Notes under the pieces: model-generated
The model's database searches: none
Seen by the model: the letters and a program-made list of their open reading frames with translations, nothing else
What the model was told of the DNA's origin: nothing
Made by a program: the position numbers and the translations under genes
Origin: Bacteroidota bacterium
GTDB taxonomy: Bacteria; Bacteroidota; Bacteroidia; UKL13-3
Assembly (NCBI GenBank): GCA_018883485.1
Contig: VEQB01000066.1
Location: forward strand, 1 to 9,478
Length of the DNA: 9,478 bases
Reading direction: 5' to 3'
In this document: piece after piece, positions 1 through 6,548 of the stretch
How the letters are laid out: each line of letters begins with the position of its first letter
Position numbering within the stretch: position 1 is the first letter of the stretch

Positions 1-700
1 GGTATGTGGTAACCGTTGGATCAAAAAGTTGTGGCCCGTTCCCATCACCAAAATCAATGGTTAATTGGTAGGAAGACAGATTATAAAACACCGAATTAAT
101 TCCGTCCTTGAAAATAAAGGACGGAGTTATAACCCAGGTAATTTTTCCATATTTTGCAACATGATATAAGGGTGCTGCCGTAAAAATATTTGCCCGCGTA
201 TAAGGTTCATTTGCCCTATTTACCTTATCCGAAAGCAAATCATTGAGGGTGTCAAATTCAAAGTAGAGATTGGTGGTTAACGCATTATCCACTAATTTAT
301 AATAAGAAACATCTAATATTCCAAACGGAACTGTATCCGGGCCAAAATCCATTATGCTCTCATAAATAGTTTCATCACTTTGCAGTGCCGTTGTGTCGTA
401 GGCCATATAAAACTGTTCCCAATATAGCCTATACCAGTTTTCTGAATTACTGGTATCTGAGGAAAAATTTGTCCAGTACTTTGAGTCCGTTACATGCCCA
501 GTCATATCATACAAATAATCAAGTGAAGGAGAAGGTCTTGAAAGCGGCGTAAAAATGCCACGCAACTGCTCATTTACAACCTTCAGAGGATTTGATAACG
601 GTGAAGGGGGTGGGGATTGACTAAACCCTTTAAAACTTGTTAAAAGAAAAATTGCAAGTGCGATCGGACCTTTAATGTAATTTGGGGTTTTCATGTGCAT
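1..700 (-). CDS. N-terminal part of a secreted protein of unknown function (cut by left window edge)
   Basis: An open frame runs without a stop from an ATG at 700 to the window edge, giving 233 residues; the C-terminus lies outside. A second in-frame ATG at 694 (MKTPNYIKG...) is an equally good start. Residues 1-28 look like a Sec signal peptide: a lysine-bearing start, the hydrophobic stretch IALAIFLLTSF, then GFSQ as the likely cleavage region, so the protein is probably exported. A short proline/serine-rich linker (residues 29-37) follows, then a region rich in Tyr, Trp, Asp and Phe with no motif I recognise. Near residues 213-220 the strand-like TIDFGDG resembles the start of PKD-like beta-sandwich domains, but it is too short to assign. 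Bacteroidota proteins of this style are often large surface proteins with a C-terminal type IX secretion signal; that part cannot be seen here. It lies downstream of the glycosyltransferase on the same strand with a 100-bp gap and its own candidate promoter. No function is assigned. Confidence 0.8.
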   Translation of the reverse strand, partial: MHMKTPNYIKGPIALAIFLLTSFKGFSQSPPPSPLSNPLKVVNEQLRGIFTPLSRPSPSLDYLYDMTGHVTDSKYWTNFSSDTSNSENWYRLYWEQFYMAYDTTALQSDETIYESIMDFGPDTVPFGILDVSYYKLVDNALTTNLYFEFDTLNDLLSDKVNRANEPYTRANIFTAAPLYHVAKYGKITWVITPSFIFKDGINSVFYNLSSYQLTIDFGDGNGPQLFDPTVTTY

Positions 701-715
701 TAATATTTAGATAAT

Positions 716-746
716 CGAATATACTAATTAACTGGTTAAAAGCAAA
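716..746 (-). promoter_or_regulatory. Candidate Bacteroidota-type promoter for the secreted-protein gene
   Basis: Read on the minus strand, TTTG (746-743) is followed after 19 bases by TATATTCG (723-716). This matches the Bacteroidota sigma-ABfrA pattern of a TTTG -33 box and a TAnnTTTG -7 box, with one mismatch in the -7 box and a spacing in the accepted range. Transcription would start near 709, giving a leader of about 10 bases before the ATG at 700. In DNA this AT-rich such a match can arise by chance, so this is only a candidate. Confidence 0.4.
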
Positions 747-800
747 TTGAAAAATTTTAATTCCGAAACAAGAAAGCAATTCACTAGTTCCTAAGCTTAT

Positions 801-2102
801 CTAGGAAAGCATCCCATACACCTTCATCACTTCCTTTGCACAATGTTCCCAAGTAATGGTTTTTAAGCTTTCTGCATTGCTCTTTACAATGCTTTCTTTT
901 AATCCTTGGTAGTTGAGGGCAGCAATAATGCATTGGGCAAATTTTTCAGTATCATTCACATCAAAATTTAGCGACCCATTTAGCACTTCGGCTACCCCAG
1001 AAGTTTTAGAGATAATAGTAGGAATATGGTATTGAACTGCTTCTACAGCACTTAAGCCAAAGGGCTCGCTAACACTAGGCATGCAATACACATCTGCAAT
1101 TGCCAAAAGCTCATTTAAACTTTGTTTGCTTAGGAAACCCGTAAATGAAAACCTATCTCCCAAACCATAACGTGCGCTCAATTCAATCATCGCGTTTAAT
1201 TGATCGCCATTTCCGGCCATAACAAATCTTACATTGGGCATTTTTTGCAACACAATCTTGGCCGCTTCTACAAATACCTCAGGCCCCTTTTGCATGGTTA
1301 TTCTTCCAAAAAATAAAACAACCTTTTCTTTAAAAGGCTTTTCTTTTACGGCAAGAACAATAGGTTCAACACCATTGTGAACTGGCATAATCTTAGCGGC
1401 TGGCACCCCATAATGTTGCGCGCAAATGCTGCCTGTATAATAACTAACGGGTATCACAAAATCTGCCATGTGCATGCCTCTTTTTTCCAATTGGTAAACC
1501 CAGTTTTTACATTGCGGGCCAGATCTATCATACTCTGTTGAATGTACATGCAAAACCATGGGTTTACCTGTTAACCGTTTTAACTCCATAGCGGGTAAAA
1601 ATGTCATCCAATCGTGGGCATGAATTATATCAAACTCTTGGCGTAAACCATACTGAACTGCAATTCTTGCAAACTCCATAACCTTCTTTAACACATCACC
1701 TGCATACAGTTCTTCAATCTCAAAAGGTTTTATAGGTTCAAAAAAATTGGTAAAAAATTGCTCCTCCACCCTCTCTTGGAAAGGTACTTTGGTATAAGGA
1801 CCAAAACCCAAAACCGCTCCGCCTATGTAACTTTGGTAATCATAAGTAACTGCATGGGAAAATAATTCGTCGAGCTGTGCTTGTGTAAAATTATTTAAGC
1901 CTATTAAATTAATGTTAGGAATAGAAAAGCCAGGAACACTTCTTGGAATAACCATCTGCACATAGGCCAAAGGGGCCAAGGCTTTGCATAAGCCCAATGT
2001 GGCAACGCCTAAACCACCCGATATAACAGGGGGAAATTCCCACCCAAACATGAGAATCTTTTTTTTGGCTCCCTTCATTAAATTGCTTTTTTCATAAACC
2101 AT
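801..2102 (-). CDS. Glycogen-synthase-like GT-B glycosyltransferase (GT4/GT5 type)
   Basis: 433 residues, a two-domain GT-B retaining glycosyltransferase, probably cytosolic (no signal peptide or membrane segment). The N-terminal acceptor domain opens with FGWEFPP and SGGLG (residues 28-32), the glycine loop equivalent to the KxGGL motif of glycogen synthases. HAHDW is at 161-165 and VHNG at 241-244. The C-terminal donor domain has GRITMQKG (266-273), whose R267 and K272 are the expected nucleotide-sugar phosphate contacts, and the EX7E motif at E346 and E354 in SEPFGLSAVEA. Family members of this style transfer glucose from a nucleotide sugar to an alpha-glucan. The divergent GH31 alpha-glucosidase supports an alpha-glucan role, but substrate specificity is inference and another GT4 activity is possible. 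Relatives usually begin close to KILMFGWEFPP, so the ATG at residue 9 (2078) is a plausible alternative start. AAAGG lies just upstream of the ATG at 2102 but is close for a ribosome binding site. Confidence 0.88.
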   Translation of the reverse strand: MVYEKSNLMKGAKKKILMFGWEFPPVISGGLGVATLGLCKALAPLAYVQMVIPRSVPGFSIPNINLIGLNNFTQAQLDELFSHAVTYDYQSYIGGAVLGFGPYTKVPFQERVEEQFFTNFFEPIKPFEIEELYAGDVLKKVMEFARIAVQYGLRQEFDIIHAHDWMTFLPAMELKRLTGKPMVLHVHSTEYDRSGPQCKNWVYQLEKRGMHMADFVIPVSYYTGSICAQHYGVPAAKIMPVHNGVEPIVLAVKEKPFKEKVVLFFGRITMQKGPEVFVEAAKIVLQKMPNVRFVMAGNGDQLNAMIELSARYGLGDRFSFTGFLSKQSLNELLAIADVYCMPSVSEPFGLSAVEAVQYHIPTIISKTSGVAEVLNGSLNFDVNDTEKFAQCIIAALNYQGLKESIVKSNAESLKTITWEHCAKEVMKVYGMLS

Positions 2103-2222
2103 TGCCTTTGCAATTTAAGGGACTGCTTTAAAATTTTAGTGATTAATTGCTATTAATTTAACCTGCAATAGTTATTTTGCGCTTATTCAAAAAAGCACAT
2201 TTGCTAAAACCATTTAACACAA
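2103..2222. promoter_or_regulatory. Divergent intergenic region between glycosyltransferase and alpha-glucosidase, with an ATTAAT-N4-ATTAAT element
   Basis: This 120-bp AT-rich region must hold the 5' ends of both divergent genes. Near its middle, ATTAAT (2142-2147) and ATTAAT (2152-2157) are separated by four bases. Each half is itself a palindrome, so the pair reads the same on both strands and could be a regulator site serving both genes. A looser inverted pair ATTGC (2146-2150) / GCAAT (2165-2169) overlaps it. Only degenerate promoter matches are seen: on the plus strand CACATTTG and TTATTTTG each differ from TAnnTTTG by one base, and no clear -33 box is well placed. No riboswitch or RNA gene is apparent. 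The operator idea is inference, since such motifs are common in AT-rich DNA. Confidence 0.3.
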
Positions 2223-4628
2223 ATGCAAATCACCGAAAGCAAGTCGAAATATTCTAGTAAATACTACCCGGGCAAAATTAACGCTTATAAAAAAGAAGGA
2301 AACTTTTTTTACTTTTATACAGAGGAAACCATTTTAGAAGTTAAAATAAACACAGATAGCATCCTTCGTTTCAGGTATGCCGCTGATGGTTTTTTTCAGA
2401 AAGACTTTTCGTATGCAGTGAGCAAATATTTTCGAATAAAGTTAATTTCATTAGAGTTTAAAGAACACAATGATTTTTACGAAATTGAAACTGCTAAGGT
2501 AATTTGCCGCATCTACAAAGCCAATTTAAGCATTACTTTAATGAACAAAGACCAAGAGGTTATTTTGGAAGATGAGTTAGGATTTCATTGGCAACATTAT
2601 TTACTTAAAGGAGGTAAAATAAATTATTGTAGTAAAAAAATTCAGCCAGATGAATCCTTTTACGGAATGGGCGATAAGCCAACTGAGTTAAATGTTAGGG
2701 GTAAATATTTTGAAAATTATGGCACAGATGTATATGGTTATGGTAAAGATACCGATCCCTTATACAAGAACATTCCATTTTACATGGGTCTACATGGCCA
2801 AGGTAAACATGGATATGGTGTTTTTTTCGACAATACTTTCAGAACCATCTTTGATTTTGGAAAAGAACAAAACGATGTGTGTAGTTTTTGGGCTAGAGGT
2901 GGTGAAATGAATTACTATTTTATTTATGGCCCACAGCTCAATAATGTAGTTGAGCAATATGCATCGTTAACAGGTACCCACGAACTACCTCCTTTATGGG
3001 CTTTAGGCTACCACCAATGCAAGTGGAGTTATTACCCCGATAGTAAAGTACGAGAAATTACAGATGAATTTAGGGCACGCAAAATCCCTTGTGATGTAAT
3101 TTATCTCGACATTGATTATATGGAAGGTTTTAGGTGCTTTACTTGGAGTAAAGAGTACTTTCCTGATCCAAAAGGTTTATTAAGTGATTTAAGTAAGAAA
3201 GGATTTAAAACTGTTGTTATTATAGATCCGGGCATCAAGATAGATAAGGATTATGATGTTTGGCAGCAAGGTATACAAAACGATTATTTCTGTAAAAGGG
3301 CAGATGGAACCCTAATGGAAGGTGATGTTTGGCCAGGCAAATGTCACTTCCCTGATTATACAAACCCACAAGTGAGGGAGTGGTGGAGCTCATTGTTTAA
3401 TGGTTTGGTAGAAGCTGGTGTTAAAGGGGTTTGGAACGACATGAACGAACCTGCAGTTTTTGAAATTGGTACCTTCCCAGAAGATGTGCGCCACGATTTT
3501 GATGGCAACCCATGTAGTCATAGAAAAGGACATAATGTATATGGCATGCAAATGGCGCGTGCTACTTATAACGGACTTAAAAAATTCTTGATGCCCAATA
3601 GGCCTTTTGTAATAACACGTTCTGGCTATAGTGGTTTGCAGCGCTATTCTAGTGTGTGGACAGGCGATAACACTGCTAGTTGGGAACACTTATGGTTGGC
3701 CAATATACAATGTCAACGTTTAGCCATTTCGGGTGTTTCTTTTGCCGGTAGCGATGTAGGTGGGTTTATTGGTGAACCAGATGGTGAGTTGTATACCCGC
3801 TGGATTCAATTGGCTACTTTTCATACATTTTTTAGAACACATAGCGCAGGCAACGAAACTCAGTTTAATCAAGAACCTTGGAGTTTTGGTAGTAAATATG
3901 AGTTTATTATTAAAAAGTTTATTCATTTAAGATATCAGCTATTGCCTTATTTCTATACTGCCTTTTGGCAACACAGTACCTATGGCACACCTATTATTAA
4001 GCCACTTAGTTTTTTGGATCAAACCGATCCAGAAACCCGCGACAGGATGGATGAATATTGCTTTGGAGATCATTTATTAATTTGTCCAGTATTACATCCA
4101 GGAACCAATGAAAGAGTTGTTTATATTCCAAGAGGCCATTGGTATCATTTATGGAACGATACAGAATTCAAAGGCGGAAAAGAATATAAAGTTACTTGTC
4201 CTATAGACAGAATTCCTGTTTTTATTAGAGCAGGAGCTGTTATTCCGCACTATCCCAAGATGCAATTTGTGGGCGAATTTGAAATCCATGAGATAACCCT
4301 GAACGTGTATTATACCAAAGAACAAAATGTTTTAAGCGTACTATACGAAGATGCTGGAGATAATTATGGTTACAAAGCGGGCATCTTTAACCACAACCGT
4401 TTTTATGTTTCGGGAAATAGTAAGAATCTTATTTTGACCCGAATTTTAGAAGAAGGCAACTATGATTCTCCGCTTAAAAACTTTAAAGTTGTTTTCCATG
4501 GGTTACCTTTCCATTGCAAAGAAGTAGTAATAGATGGAAAGAGCATTGCCTTAAATGAAAGGCACTTTGCAGTGGGAACAGTAAAATTTAAAGCAGATAA
4601 AGGATTTAAAAGAATTATCTTACGATAG
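2223..4628 (+). CDS. GH31 family alpha-glucosidase
   Basis: 801 residues, full length for a family 31 glycoside hydrolase, which releases glucose from the non-reducing ends of alpha-linked gluco-oligosaccharides. No signal peptide is present, so it is probably cytosolic. The order is an N-terminal beta-sandwich (about 1-240), the catalytic TIM barrel (about 255-580) and C-terminal beta domains including a DUF5110-like region (about 680-760). The nucleophile is D406 in WNDMNEP (404-410) and the acid/base is D482 in WTGDNTASW. Other family landmarks are LDIDYM (295-300), FAGSDVGGF (507-515) and FRTHSA (537-542). All catalytic residues are present and the frame is intact. GH31 also contains alpha-xylosidases and glucan lyases. 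The overall pattern fits alpha-glucosidase best, and the adjacent glycogen-synthase-like gene supports alpha-glucan or maltodextrin turnover. The ATG at 2223 has no Shine-Dalgarno site, as is usual in this phylum. Its stop codon faces that of the mlaD-like gene 8 bp away. Confidence 0.94.
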   Translation: MQITESKSKYSSKYYPGKINAYKKEGNFFYFYTEETILEVKINTDSILRFRYAADGFFQKDFSYAVSKYFRIKLISLEFKEHNDFYEIETAKVICRIYKANLSITLMNKDQEVILEDELGFHWQHYLLKGGKINYCSKKIQPDESFYGMGDKPTELNVRGKYFENYGTDVYGYGKDTDPLYKNIPFYMGLHGQGKHGYGVFFDNTFRTIFDFGKEQNDVCSFWARGGEMNYYFIYGPQLNNVVEQYASLTGTHELPPLWALGYHQCKWSYYPDSKVREITDEFRARKIPCDVIYLDIDYMEGFRCFTWSKEYFPDPKGLLSDLSKKGFKTVVIIDPGIKIDKDYDVWQQGIQNDYFCKRADGTLMEGDVWPGKCHFPDYTNPQVREWWSSLFNGLVEAGVKGVWNDMNEPAVFEIGTFPEDVRHDFDGNPCSHRKGHNVYGMQMARATYNGLKKFLMPNRPFVITRSGYSGLQRYSSVWTGDNTASWEHLWLANIQCQRLAISGVSFAGSDVGGFIGEPDGELYTRWIQLATFHTFFRTHSAGNETQFNQEPWSFGSKYEFIIKKFIHLRYQLLPYFYTAFWQHSTYGTPIIKPLSFLDQTDPETRDRMDEYCFGDHLLICPVLHPGTNERVVYIPRGHWYHLWNDTEFKGGKEYKVTCPIDRIPVFIRAGAVIPHYPKMQFVGEFEIHEITLNVYYTKEQNVLSVLYEDAGDNYGYKAGIFNHNRFYVSGNSKNLILTRILEEGNYDSPLKNFKVVFHGLPFHCKEVVIDGKSIALNERHFAVGTVKFKADKGFKRIILR

Positions 4629-4636
4629 TACTGTGG

Positions 4637-5611
4637 CTATTTTTTTGATTTTTCTTTACCACCAAACACGCTAACATTTACATAGCGCTTTGGGTTCTCG
4701 CGTAAATCTTTTAGCAAAGCATTAAGCTCTAAGGTTGTTTTATTAAGGTTATTGTACAACTCGGCATCATTTACCATTTTGCCAGCTGTACCTTCGCCAT
4801 CATTTATTTTTTTGGTGATAGCAGCCAACTCTAAACTTGTTTTATTAAGTTGCTCAATAGTTGATTTTAATGGCGCTCCAGCAAGTGAATCACTTACTTG
4901 TTGCATATTTTTAATGGTGGCAGAAATCTCTTGATTACTCTTTCTCAAGTTGGTAGAAATGGCCGCCATATTTTCGCCGGTTTGACCCAAATTACCTTCT
5001 TGTGATTTCATTAAACGATTAAGAGTTGCTGTTAATCCTTCCAAATTTTTCATTACAGCCGCCAAATCAGAAACCCCAGCAATTAGATTTTGCGACCCAC
5101 CTTTATCTAAAACACGTTCTAGTTCACCTAAAACATTGTTTAACGAAACCAATACATTTTCTGTCTTATCTTTTACAGGCCCAATCATTTCGGAAATGGA
5201 AGCAGACAAGGTACTTTCTATACTTCCAACTAAAGTATCGCCAGGTCTGATTGGATCAACCAACGACGGCACCAATAAAGAAATTGCCTTTCCTCCTAAT
5301 AAATCCATGCTAACAATGCGAGCTTCTGAGGTTTGACTCAATTGAATTTTTTTATCAATGCTTAGTGTCACCAATATTTGGTTAGCAGAATCGGTTCTAA
5401 ACAAATCTAAGCGTTCTACCTGACCCACTTTCAATCCTTTAAAGTATATGGGGGTAGATTTAACAATCCCATCAATTTTATTATACACCACGTAATAGGT
5501 GCCGAGTGGAGAAAAAATCTTCTTACCACGAAGAAAATTATATCCAAAATAAAGTGCGGCCAAAGATAAGGCTGCGAATAATCCAATTTTTGCTTCTCTG
5601 TTGATTTTCAA
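4637..5611 (-). CDS. MlaD/MCE-domain lipid transport protein
   Basis: Single-pass inner-membrane protein of the MlaD (MCE) family, whose members form hexameric rings that carry phospholipids between membranes. From the proposed TTG start at 5611 it has 324 residues. A short basic N-terminus (KINREAK) precedes a membrane helix (about residues 9-26, IGLFAALSLAALYFGYNF). The MCE domain follows (about 37-115), containing VYNKIDGIVKSTPIYFKG, VGQVERL and the MDLLGGKAISL segment. The remaining ~190 residues look helical and coiled-coil-like, ending in GEGTAGKMVND and LLKDLRENPKRYV as in Bacteroidota relatives. The frame stays open to a GTG at 5647 (336 residues). I prefer TTG because family members usually start at M-K-I-x-R-E and because the GTG directly abuts an AAGGAG with no spacer. 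It follows the amidase by 47 bases (11 if GTG is used) and is probably cotranscribed with it. No MlaE permease or MlaF ATPase gene is in the window. Confidence 0.87.
   Translation of the reverse strand: MKINREAKIGLFAALSLAALYFGYNFLRGKKIFSPLGTYYVVYNKIDGIVKSTPIYFKGLKVGQVERLDLFRTDSANQILVTLSIDKKIQLSQTSEARIVSMDLLGGKAISLLVPSLVDPIRPGDTLVGSIESTLSASISEMIGPVKDKTENVLVSLNNVLGELERVLDKGGSQNLIAGVSDLAAVMKNLEGLTATLNRLMKSQEGNLGQTGENMAAISTNLRKSNQEISATIKNMQQVSDSLAGAPLKSTIEQLNKTSLELAAITKKINDGEGTAGKMVNDAELYNNLNKTTLELNALLKDLRENPKRYVNVSVFGGKEKSKK
4724..4849 (-). repeat. Short internal duplication in the mlaD-like gene
   Basis: Two 24-base segments, 4724-4747 and 4826-4849, are 20/24 identical by eye. Both encode the eight residues LNKT(S/T)LEL in the same frame of the MlaD-like protein, 34 codons apart. 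They fall in the C-terminal helical region. They may reflect a repeating coiled-coil unit or an old small duplication rather than a mobile or regulatory element. Confidence 0.5.
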
Positions 5612-5647
5612 AACAAGTTCTTTTGAACAAAAATAGGAAAATAACAC

Positions 5648-5655
5648 TCCTTTTC
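5648..5655 (-). promoter_or_regulatory. Shine-Dalgarno-like AAAAGGAG between amidase and mlaD-like gene
   Basis: Read on the minus strand, AAAAGGAG (5655-5648) sits just after the amidase stop and directly abuts the GTG at 5647 with no spacer. It is also 36 bases before the TTG at 5611. Neither spacing is normal for a working ribosome binding site, so it bears on the start choice but does not settle it. It may be a chance match. Confidence 0.3.
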
Positions 5656-5658
5656 TAA

Positions 5659-6513
5659 TTATCGTTCAGCGGCAGTTGCTTCAAACGACTTTTTATACTC
5701 GTAAATAGCAGTAGACATTGCAGTTGCCATTTCATCCACACCTTTTTCACTACTTAAATATTCGCGGTCGTCTTTATTACTAATAAAGCCAGATTCAACC
5801 AAAATACTTGGCATACCCGATTTCCAAAGAACCACAAAACCAGCTTGTTTAACCCCTCTGCTTGCACGATTAATACCCTTTGAAATTTGATTTTCAACTT
5901 TTGCCGCCAATCGAATGCTTTGGTCCATGTAGGCGTTTTGAAATAGAGAAAAATAAATATGTGATTCAGGCGTATTTGGATCAAAACCATCATAACGCTG
6001 CAGATAATTCTCTTCTATTAATAATACACTGTTCTCACGCTTAGCAACTTCTAGATTATCTTCGGCCTTGTGTAAACCCATTGCAAAGGTTTCTGTACCA
6101 TGAACGGTTGGATTTTTTGTTGAATTACAATGTAGTGAAATAAATAAATCTGCATTATTCTTATTGGCAATTGCTGATCTTTCCCATAGTTCTACAAACT
6201 TATCTGAAGAACGTGTATAGATTATTTTCACATCAGGCATTTGCTCTTTAATTTTACTTCCAAGTGCTAAAGCCAAAGCAAGAGTAACCTCCTTTTCCTT
6301 AACACCCCCATTCATACAACCTGGATCATGGCCACCATGACCTGCATCAATAACAATAAGATTTATTTCTTTCTTATAAATTTTTTTAGTGCCAGCAGGC
6401 GGGTTGGCCGCAATAAGAATCAATATGGCCAGAAATGGCACAACTTTTTCCCAATTCGGAATATTCACTACTTTATTTAGCTTTGCAATCAACATTGAAT
6501 AATCTACTTTCAT
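5659..6513 (-). CDS. N-acetylmuramoyl-L-alanine amidase (Amidase_3, AmiC-like)
   Basis: 284 residues. Zinc-dependent amidase that cuts the bond between MurNAc and the L-alanine of the peptide stem, acting in the periplasm in cell separation and wall turnover. Residues 24-40 (VVPFLAILILIAANPPA) form a hydrophobic segment after a 23-residue basic stretch, so it is a signal peptide or an N-terminal anchor. The catalytic domain covers about 51-275. Expected zinc ligands are H59 in DAGHGG, E73 in GVKEKE and H128 in SLHCN; the catalytic glutamate is E240 in ILVESGF. An insertion after TETFAMG, containing AKRENSVLL and a region up to about residue 200, is typical of Bacteroidota members. There is no SPOR, LysM or AMIN domain, so it is a bare catalytic unit. 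The ATG at 6513 is chosen; M7 is an alternative. It is first gene of a likely operon with the MlaD-like gene, and its start lies within 40 bases of the divergent lptD start. Confidence 0.92.
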   Translation of the reverse strand: MKVDYSMLIAKLNKVVNIPNWEKVVPFLAILILIAANPPAGTKKIYKKEINLIVIDAGHGGHDPGCMNGGVKEKEVTLALALALGSKIKEQMPDVKIIYTRSSDKFVELWERSAIANKNNADLFISLHCNSTKNPTVHGTETFAMGLHKAEDNLEVAKRENSVLLIEENYLQRYDGFDPNTPESHIYFSLFQNAYMDQSIRLAAKVENQISKGINRASRGVKQAGFVVLWKSGMPSILVESGFISNKDDREYLSSEKGVDEMATAMSTAIYEYKKSFEATAAER

Positions 6514-6534
6514 ATCTATCGGTTTTACGTCTTA

Positions 6535-6542
6535 TAGTTTTG
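6535..6542 (+). promoter_or_regulatory. Candidate -7 box TAGTTTTG at the lptD start
   Basis: TAGTTTTG matches the Bacteroidota -7 consensus TAnnTTTG exactly. The only -33 candidate is TTTC at 6508-6511, at a spacing of 23 bases and with one mismatch. If used, transcription would begin at about 6548-6550, that is at the ATG at 6549, giving a leaderless or almost leaderless message. It would also exclude the TTG start at 6540. The element lies in the divergent gap shared with the amidase gene. Confidence 0.3.
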
Positions 6543-6548
6543 AGAAAG

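Noticed and set aside
2105..2120. CCTT-N8-AAGG inverted repeat just upstream of the glycosyltransferase ATG
   Set aside because: Four-base arms in AT-rich DNA are expected by chance, and no further pairing extends the stem.
2692..2910. 72-codon plus-strand open frame inside GH31
   Set aside because: It is an alternate-frame shadow of the GH31 coding sequence with low-complexity Met/Val-rich composition.
3390..3926. Minus-strand open frames of 99 and 68 codons inside the GH31 gene
   Set aside because: They lie antisense to an intact catalytic domain, show no motif or start signal, and are chance open frames.
4625..4646. Possible terminator: ATAG / CTAT hairpin followed by a T run between GH31 and the mlaD-like gene
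   Set aside because: The stem is only four base pairs and comes from the two facing TAG stop codons, which are complementary by nature. It is too weak to call a terminator.
4752..5336. Plus-strand open frames of 60, 74 and 66 codons opposite the mlaD-like gene
   Set aside because: They are antisense shadows of a clear MlaD-family gene and have no recognisable product.
5754..5993. 79-codon minus-strand open frame inside the amidase gene
   Set aside because: It is an alternate-frame shadow of the amidase, whose own frame carries all zinc ligands and the catalytic glutamate.
6435..6548. N-terminal extension of lptD from an ATG at 6435
   Set aside because: The 38 extra residues overlap the start of the amidase gene on the opposite strand, add a non-signal stretch before the hydrophobic segment, and match nothing expected for the family.
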